Source: Candidatus Heimdallarchaeota archaeon (lineage in GTDB: Archaea > Asgardarchaeota > Heimdallarchaeia > Heimdallarchaeales > Heimdallarchaeaceae). From it: DNA of 10,783 nt. The stretch covers positions 1 to 10,783 of the forward strand of contig JAEOTG010000347.1 of assembly GCA_016839985.1 (NCBI GenBank). The letters run 5' to 3'. A model generated the notes under the pieces. It ran no database searches. It worked only from the letters and a program-made list of their open reading frames with translations, and was not told the origin of the DNA. Of the stretch, positions 6,318-10,783 are shown piece by piece (position 1 is the first letter of the stretch; every line of letters starts with the position of its first letter). The position numbers and the translations under genes are program-made.

Positions 6318-7310
6318 CTATCCACTTTTTTTTCTTGGAAAGAAGGTTTCTTGTAGTATCCCAAAGCTCCACCATAAATGACCTTCAAAAAACATAATAG
6401 GAAGTATGAAAAGATATTTCCACTCCTTATAACGAATTGATTGAACAATTGATGCAATTAAAACGGAAAGCAGATATAAACCAAAATATCCAGCAATTCC
6501 TACTCCTATCCAGTAATTTGCAAAGATTGAAAGTATAAGGAAAATTCCTGTAGTGAAATAGAGGGGAGGGAGCAAATGACCAAGATTTAATCCTGTTTTG
6601 TGAACTCGGAAAAACTGAACTTTCCCAATAGCATATTTTTTAGCTTTCTTTCTATATGCTTTATGTGTTTGAGGACGTTGGTGGTAAACTATTGCATTGG
6701 ATTCAAAATAAATTGCATATCCTTTAAGTAACAAACGGTAATTGATATCTGTATCTTCTGTTGTAAGAAGGTTTTCATTAAAAGGCATAACCTCTTCAAG
6801 ATGTTTTCGAATGTAAGCTGCATTGCATCCAGCAGCGCTTTGCACATATCTTTTACTCTCATTGAAGATGCTCTGAATGTGTTCAGTCCAATTTCCTCCA
6901 ATAAATGTATTGTAAATTGCACTGACTGCTTTTCCAAGAAAAGACTCATTTGGATATTCAATATTTGGACCTGTTACACATGCAACTGGAGTTGAATGAG
7001 GAGCTTCAAATGCTTTAACTATACTTTCCAACCAATTCTCTTTGGCTACTGCATCAGCATCAATAAAAACAATAAGTTCTCCTACTGCTTGTGGAACTCC
7101 AACATTACATGCTGCTGCGCGTGATCCTCCTTGTTCAAACAAAATTTTGCATTCAAATTCTTTAGCAATATCAACAGTTTTGTCTATTGAGTGTCCATCT
7201 ATTACTATAATTTCTGTCGGTTTCAACGATTGTTTATCGATGGATCGTAAGCATTCTTTTATAGTAGATTCATTGTTAAATGTAGGAATTAATACAGAAA
7301 TGGAACTCAT
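6318..7310 (-). CDS. GT2-family membrane-anchored glycosyltransferase
   Basis: This 330-residue GT-A fold enzyme has the N-terminal strand SISVLIPTFNN, the UDP-binding aspartate in VIDGHS, the metal-binding DxD (FIDADA, residues 84 and 86 from this start), an acidic TTEDTD with the catalytic-base position near residue 186, and a QRPQTHKAYRKK segment similar to the Q-x-x-R/W motif of processive and ExoA-like GT2 enzymes. Three C-terminal membrane segments (about 248-265, 267-289, 298-316) anchor it facing the cytosol, as expected for an enzyme acting on a polyprenyl- or dolichol-linked acceptor. A GTG at 7319 is an alternative start that forms a GTGA overlap with the upstream stop. I prefer the ATG at 7310 because that same GTGAT then sits as a Shine-Dalgarno sequence before it and the protein begins directly at the family strand. 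Confidence 0.87.
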   Translation of the reverse strand: MSSISVLIPTFNNESTIKECLRSIDKQSLKPTEIIVIDGHSIDKTVDIAKEFECKILFEQGGSRAAACNVGVPQAVGELIVFIDADAVAKENWLESIVKAFEAPHSTPVACVTGPNIEYPNESFLGKAVSAIYNTFIGGNWTEHIQSIFNESKRYVQSAAGCNAAYIRKHLEEVMPFNENLLTTEDTDINYRLLLKGYAIYFESNAIVYHQRPQTHKAYRKKAKKYAIGKVQFFRVHKTGLNLGHLLPPLYFTTGIFLILSIFANYWIGVGIAGYFGLYLLSVLIASIVQSIRYKEWKYLFILPIMFFEGHLWWSFGILQETFFPRKKSG

Positions 7311-7315
7311 CTTTA

Positions 7316-7849
7316 TCACTCTTGATTACTTATAGTTAAGTCTTCTTCTTCCAAGAAATGCTTTTTCTTATATCCTCCTGATTTATACATTGCAGTTTGA
7401 TATTCAAAAATATACTGCGGATTTGAAGAAAGATAGTTTTTCACTAATTCCTTAGATTCTATTTTTAAGGTGTCAATCCCTATTTTCTCAGATAAGGGGC
7501 AAAACCATACTAACCATTTAATGTTGTATTTACTTGGTTCTTTCTCTTTAATTTTAAGAAAAATTGGAAATAAAATACAATCTAATGGACGATATTCATA
7601 TATCTCACACTTTCCCTCATTTGTTAAAAATATGCAATCATTACTCTCTCTTTTTTTTCTAACTAAACGAATTATCTCATCGTTTTCTTCTATTTCTTCA
7701 AACCAATCATTTTTATCAGTACTAGATTTAATTCGTTTAAAATCTTCTGAACTTAATACTGGTTGAGTGCTTTTACAGCATTTACTACCGCATTGTTCTG
7801 CACATATTTTCAGTCTTTTTTCAGTTGTTTTCAAAGATATCTCCACCAA
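7316..7849 (-). CDS. YkgJ-type cysteine-cluster (CxxxCxxxCC) putative metal-binding protein
   Basis: This 177-residue cytosolic protein has eight cysteines in the pattern of the zinc/iron-chelating YkgJ/UPF0153 family (PF03692): C16-x3-C20-x3-C24-C25, then C72, C81, C91 in YRPLDC, and C117. The FLTNEGKCEIYEYRPLDCILFP stretch (74-95) is diagnostic. Members are thought to hold a metal ion or Fe-S cluster; no reaction is established. It is the second gene of the operon, so it may be a redox or maturation partner of the decarboxylase or a passenger. The start is uncertain: TTG 7849 and GTG 7846 both follow an AAGGT site, while TTG 7834 follows a strong GGTGGAG six bases upstream. All candidate starts retain every cysteine. 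Confidence 0.8.
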   Translation of the reverse strand: MVEISLKTTEKRLKICAEQCGSKCCKSTQPVLSSEDFKRIKSSTDKNDWFEEIEENDEIIRLVRKKRESNDCIFLTNEGKCEIYEYRPLDCILFPIFLKIKEKEPSKYNIKWLVWFCPLSEKIGIDTLKIESKELVKNYLSSNPQYIFEYQTAMYKSGGYKKKHFLEEEDLTISNQE

Positions 7850-7869
7850 GGTTGTACCTTAAACTAAAA

Positions 7870-9192
7870 TTATGTTTCTTCTGACCAAAAAGATTCTTTC
7901 ACCATTTGATAAATATCATCTGAAGGTTTTAGGAGTTTAATAGTACCATCATTTTCTAGTTCATAAACAGCAGGTCGAGGGTATCCAAACTGTTCACTCA
8001 TTGATAAAGTATAAGCACCGCAATTTAGTACAACAAGTAAATCCTTTTCCTCTATTTCAAAATCCACTGCTTCATTAGTAACTACGTCAACAGGTAAACA
8101 CAAAGGACCGCCTATATTGCAATACTGTCCCTTTCCTTTGTAATAAGATGGTATAATTCTATATTCTGAATACCGCATAGGTATTAGTGAATTAGCACCA
8201 ATATCTACAAAAGCCCATTTTCGACCCCATGATTTCTTTATTCTAAGAACCTTTGTAATTGCAATAAAACTGTCCTCTACGAGATATCGTCCTGGTTCAA
8301 AGATTACCAATTTATCATTTATATTATCAATGTTAGATTTGATTTGTTTTCCCAATTTCTCAAAATTAAAACCATTTTCATCTAGCTTTGATTTACTCGC
8401 TAAACCACCACCCAAATTAATTTCTTTAATTTGAATTCGTTTCTTATTATCCAATTCATTAATGTAATTATTAACAAAACCTAACAATTCTTCATAAAAG
8501 TCATGAGAAATTATATTGGTTCCTACATGGATATGAACTCCTGTAGGGATAAGACTGGGGCTTTTTTCAGCATATTCGAATAACTTAACTCCTCTCGAGT
8601 AATCTATTCCTAGCTTACTGTTCTTCTTAATTAGTAATCTTTTTTCTGTTTTTTCACTTAGTTGTGGATGGATACGAACTGTTATTGATTGTTTTGTCTT
8701 CTTCTTTTCAGCTATTCTTTCAATTAGTTTAAGTTCATTTAAAGAATCAACATTTAGATATTTTACTCCCTTCTGTATCGTATATTCTAACTCAGCAGCT
8801 GATTTGGCAGGCCCATTAAATATAAAATTGTCATAACTAAAACCTGCTTTTTCAGCTAATAAAATCTCGAAAAATGACATCACTTCTATTCCAAGACCCA
8901 ATATATTGGCGTGTTTCAACACTCTTCCCAAATAATTGGCTTTCATAGCATACGATACAAAGAGGTTTGGGATGAATTTATGGAGTTTTGTTATTAGTTC
9001 TTCATAGTTTTGTTCAAATCGATTTGGAATGAAAAGAAAAAAAGGTGTTGAAGATTGTTTAGAAATTTCAACAATAGTTTTTCCTTCAAGTTCAAGGTTA
9101 TTATCTTTATACTGCAGATAAGGGACAAAATTGGTAATATTTTCTGTTGTTTCTTTATTTATTTCCATTTTTTCTTCATTATTTAGTTTCAT
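7870..9192 (-). CDS. PLP-dependent fold-III decarboxylase, DAP/ornithine decarboxylase-like, altered specificity residue
   Basis: This 440-residue protein has an alanine-racemase-type TIM barrel followed by a C-terminal beta domain. Lys84 in YAMKANYLG is the PLP Schiff-base lysine. GVHIHVGTN (218-226) includes the PLP-stacking His region, GGG (261-263) binds phosphate, and EPGRYLVE (299-306) contains the conserved substrate and phosphate Arg302. The catalytic Cys365 is in GGPLCLPVD, and the GAYTLSM region (392-398) carries the phosphate-contacting Tyr394. In DAP decarboxylase the residue after that Cys is Glu, and in ornithine decarboxylase it is Asp; each holds the distal amino group. Here it is Leu366. 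True LysA or ornithine activity is therefore unlikely. The GGPLC-x-P-x-D pattern resembles the DAP-decarboxylase-like enzymes of bacterial exosortase loci. It is the first gene of the six-gene operon, divergent from the polyamine synthase homologue. No Shine-Dalgarno sequence precedes ATG 9192; ATG 9168 is an alternative. Confidence 0.82.
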   Translation of the reverse strand: MKLNNEEKMEINKETTENITNFVPYLQYKDNNLELEGKTIVEISKQSSTPFFLFIPNRFEQNYEELITKLHKFIPNLFVSYAMKANYLGRVLKHANILGLGIEVMSFFEILLAEKAGFSYDNFIFNGPAKSAAELEYTIQKGVKYLNVDSLNELKLIERIAEKKKTKQSITVRIHPQLSEKTEKRLLIKKNSKLGIDYSRGVKLFEYAEKSPSLIPTGVHIHVGTNIISHDFYEELLGFVNNYINELDNKKRIQIKEINLGGGLASKSKLDENGFNFEKLGKQIKSNIDNINDKLVIFEPGRYLVEDSFIAITKVLRIKKSWGRKWAFVDIGANSLIPMRYSEYRIIPSYYKGKGQYCNIGGPLCLPVDVVTNEAVDFEIEEKDLLVVLNCGAYTLSMSEQFGYPRPAVYELENDGTIKLLKPSDDIYQMVKESFWSEET

Positions 9193-9195
9193 CTA

Positions 9196-9238
9196 AAATT
9201 GAAAAGTTTTGTCTTCAAATTGAAAAACTATTAAAAAT
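9196..9238. promoter_or_regulatory. Divergent promoter region with two 10-bp direct repeats 21 bp apart
   Basis: AAATTGAAAA occurs at 9196-9205 and again at 9217-9226, start-to-start 21 bp, which places both on the same DNA face. An AT element at 9227-9238 (CTATTAAAAATA) follows. Its core is about 25 bases before the BpsA-like ATG (9259), fitting a TATA box for a leaderless transcript. Read on the - strand it gives TATTTTTAATAG, about 40 bases before the decarboxylase ATG (9192), so the two genes may share one TATA region. The repeats cover the decarboxylase leader and the B-recognition-element position of the BpsA-like gene. Confidence 0.4.
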
Positions 9239-9258
9239 AACCTTTCTTTGATAATTTA

Positions 9259-10419
9259 ATGAATAAAGATTCCTTTCTTGAAATGTTTCAAGATATTCAA
9301 AAAAATGTCAATATTGAAGAAGGAGAATATGGTTTAATTACTGTTCTTGCAGCAATTGCAAGGTTTCCTAATGAACCAATGAAGAAAATATCACATGAAT
9401 GCAATTTACCTGTTCCTATTTGTGTTGCTATAAGAAATGAATTTATCCACAAAAATTGGTGTAAAAGGGGAAAAGTGGGTACTTATTTAACTGAAGAAGG
9501 AGAAAAAATTCTTGATATATTAGGCGTTTTTAATCAAACTTTCAGTTGTAAATACTGTGATGAACAAGGAAAACTGATTCCACTTGAAGAATTCAAGAAA
9601 GAACTTGATGTTCTAGTAAAGTTTTGTGAACTGCGTGGTGAACCTGATACAAGGATAGATCAATCTTTTGCAACTCCAGAGACTAGTCTATCCCGAGTAT
9701 TGCTTATGAGTCATCATTATGATTTGTTTAAAAGAAACTATGCATTCATTGGAGATAGTGATTTAACTAGTATTGCTTTAGCATTATTCACCCTCCCAGA
9801 AGTTAAAATCACAGTTTTTGATATCGATAAAAGATTAAAAGAGATTATTAATACTGCAAATAAAGAACTAAACAAGAATATTAGATTTATCGAACATGAT
9901 TTACGAAAACCAATTTCTCATGAACTTCAAGACAATTTTGATTGCATTATAACTGACCCTCCTTATACAAGAGAAGGTTGTTCATTATTCCTTTCTAGAG
10001 GAATAGATTTACTCTCATCAAATAAGTTAGGTGTGATTTATCTCTCCTTCCCTTTTAAAAATCCAAAAGTGCAATTAGGAGTTCAAAAAGATATTCATAA
10101 TATGAATTGCTACATTTCCAATGTTTACCCTCGTTTTAATAGATATATTGGAGCTCAAAAAATTGGAGGAGTTTCGGGATTATATCGATTAATATCGGTA
10201 CCTCCTTTATCTCCAAAGATATCGGGGATTTTTGAAGATCCCATTTATACAGGAGAAAAATCCCCTTCAGTACGTTTTTATGAATGTCAAAACTGCAAAA
10301 CACTGATTGAAGTAGGACATAATAGAAAATACAATACAATTGAGCAGCTTAAAGAGAAAGGTTGCCCATCTTGTAAACAAAAGAAATTTACAAAAAAGAA
10401 AGAACAAAAAATGGAATAG
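9259..10419 (+). CDS. bpsA: BpsA-like branched-chain polyamine synthase (DUF43 aminopropyltransferase)
   Basis: This 386-residue protein matches N4-bis(aminopropyl)spermidine synthase, which adds aminopropyl groups from decarboxylated S-adenosylmethionine to the internal nitrogen of spermidine, giving branched polyamines in thermophilic archaea and some bacteria. In order it has a winged-helix N-terminal domain (about 20-90), a zinc-knuckle-like CKYCDEQG (97-104), the family signature RIDQSFATPETSLSRVLLM (132-150), the Asp-rich GDSDLTS (165-171) of the Rossmann fold, VFDIDKRL (186-193), and the active-site DPPYT (233-237). The family form GDDDLTS has Ser167 here in place of the middle Asp; the other acids remain. 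A C-terminal extension (341-373) carries C343-x2-C346 and C369-x2-C372, a probable zinc ribbon. There is no Shine-Dalgarno sequence; a TATA-like element lies about 25 bases upstream. Family assignment is firm; the acceptor polyamine is inferred. Confidence 0.88.
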   Translation: MNKDSFLEMFQDIQKNVNIEEGEYGLITVLAAIARFPNEPMKKISHECNLPVPICVAIRNEFIHKNWCKRGKVGTYLTEEGEKILDILGVFNQTFSCKYCDEQGKLIPLEEFKKELDVLVKFCELRGEPDTRIDQSFATPETSLSRVLLMSHHYDLFKRNYAFIGDSDLTSIALALFTLPEVKITVFDIDKRLKEIINTANKELNKNIRFIEHDLRKPISHELQDNFDCIITDPPYTREGCSLFLSRGIDLLSSNKLGVIYLSFPFKNPKVQLGVQKDIHNMNCYISNVYPRFNRYIGAQKIGGVSGLYRLISVPPLSPKISGIFEDPIYTGEKSPSVRFYECQNCKTLIEVGHNRKYNTIEQLKEKGCPSCKQKKFTKKKEQKME

Positions 10420-10431
10420 TTTTAAAATATA
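10420..10431 (+). promoter_or_regulatory. TATA-like box for the metallo-beta-lactamase-fold gene
   Basis: TTTTAAAATATA begins immediately after the BpsA-like stop and is centred about 25 bases before the ATG at 10451, again matching a leaderless archaeal promoter. The two genes are only 31 bases apart, so co-transcription from upstream is also possible. Confidence 0.4.
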
Positions 10432-10450
10432 GATACAGTTATTGTTGAAT

Positions 10451-10783
10451 ATGAGATTTTTTGAAAAAATCTTTCTTATTACAGGATTTGTAAATAGTTA
10501 CTTAATAGAGAGAGAAACTTATTGTATTCTGATAGATGCGGGAATGTCCAAAAAAGCAAAAAAGATTATTCAAGAAATCAAAGAACAATGTCCTAACAAA
10601 ACTCTCAAAGCTATATTTGTAACACATGCTCATCAAGACCACACAGCAGGTCTCAAAGCATTAATTGAACAATATGGATCTGAAATAATATCACATAATG
10701 AAGAAAGTAAGTATATCATGAAAACTGAAGAATTTCCAACTAGAGGGGGTTTTTCAGGATTTATGTTTAAACTTCTAGATAAA
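10451..10783 (+). CDS. Metallo-beta-lactamase-fold hydrolase (3' partial)
   Basis: An open frame of 111 codons runs from ATG 10451 to the right edge without a stop. It opens with the alternating strands of the MBL fold (FLITGFVNSYLIE, then CILIDAGMS), and FVTHAHQDHTAG (56-67) contains the hallmark HxHxDH metal-binding motif (His59, His61, Asp63, His64). The family includes glyoxalase II, persulfide dioxygenases, RNases and lactonases. The remaining metal ligands and any extra domain lie outside the window, so the reaction cannot be named. The tryptic-like spacing of the first two strands and the N-S-Y-L-I-E segment resemble glyoxalase-II-type small hydrolases more than RNase J-type enzymes. 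Confidence 0.8.
   Translation, partial: MRFFEKIFLITGFVNSYLIERETYCILIDAGMSKKAKKIIQEIKEQCPNKTLKAIFVTHAHQDHTAGLKALIEQYGSEIISHNEESKYIMKTEEFPTRGGFSGFMFKLLDK

Noticed and set aside
6316..6375. N-terminal extension of the GT4 gene starting at 6375
   Set aside because: It would overlap the GT2 coding region by 58 bases, adds 20 residues with no family similarity, and the ATG at 6315 begins at the conserved first strand with a suitable ribosome-binding site.
6689..7335. Several open frames of 64-97 residues on both strands within the GT2 gene
   Set aside because: They are alternative-frame readings of a clearly conserved GT2 gene with all motifs intact.
7848..7860. Small hairpin AAGGT-TGT-ACCTT over the YkgJ start, possibly hiding its ribosome-binding site
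   Set aside because: The stem has only five pairs with a three-base loop, and a better ribosome-binding site (GGTGGAG) exists downstream for an alternative start, so a regulatory role is not supported.
7870..9192. Annotating the decarboxylase simply as LysA (diaminopimelate decarboxylase)
   Set aside because: The Glu following the active-site Cys in DAP decarboxylases is Leu366 here, and the context is a glycan operon with no lysine biosynthesis genes.
1..10783. Mobile element, CRISPR array or phage-derived region
   Set aside because: No transposase, integrase, terminal repeats, regularly spaced repeats or structural phage genes are visible; composition looks even across the window.

Overview
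The window looks like chromosomal DNA from an AT-rich archaeon. Four lines of evidence point that way: a BpsA/DUF43-type branched-chain polyamine synthase homologue, an archaeosortase/exosortase-family protease, a small CopG-type ribbon-helix-helix regulator, and a recurrent promoter pattern with a TATA-like element about 25-30 bases before several start codons, which is typical of archaeal leaderless transcripts. An Asgard or deep euryarchaeal source is possible, but nothing in the sequence fixes the lineage. I see no rRNA, tRNA, CRISPR array, insertion sequence or integrase.

Layout. Bases 1-3034 read on the + strand: the last 35 codons of a ThiF/MoeB-type E1-like enzyme, a Yip1-like membrane protein, a WbpD/WlbB-type left-handed beta-helix N-acetyltransferase, a ribbon-helix-helix regulator, and an archaeosortase/exosortase-family membrane protease. 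The three spacers around the acetyltransferase and the regulator hold T-rich terminators, TATA-like boxes and several inverted repeats, so these genes look like separate small transcription units. Bases 9192-3055 read on the - strand as one tight run of six genes: a PLP-dependent fold-III decarboxylase, a YkgJ-type cysteine-cluster protein, a family 2 glycosyltransferase with C-terminal membrane helices, a GT4 glycosyltransferase, an ArnD/NodB-like polysaccharide deacetylase, and a second GT4 glycosyltransferase. Except for the 20-base gap after the first gene, their junctions are overlaps or gaps of a few bases. A 66-base divergent promoter region then separates this run from the BpsA-like gene (+ strand), and the window ends inside a metallo-beta-lactamase-fold gene.

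How the genes may work together. The six-gene operon is best read as a surface glycan or glycolipid assembly unit: a membrane-anchored GT2, two cytosolic GT4 enzymes, and a deacetylase that would expose an amine on a lipid-linked sugar. The WbpD-like enzyme supplies N-acetylated amino-sugar-type nucleotides. The archaeosortase would process C-terminally anchored surface proteins. In bacteria, exosortase loci characteristically carry glycosyltransferases, a polysaccharide deacetylase and a DAP-decarboxylase-like PLP enzyme. This neighbourhood has the same kinds of part and may be an archaeal counterpart (inference). The decarboxylase lacks the acidic residue that DAP and ornithine decarboxylases use to hold the distal amino group, and it shares a divergent promoter with the BpsA-like gene. 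It may therefore make an unidentified amine, either for polyamine chemistry or for decorating the glycan.
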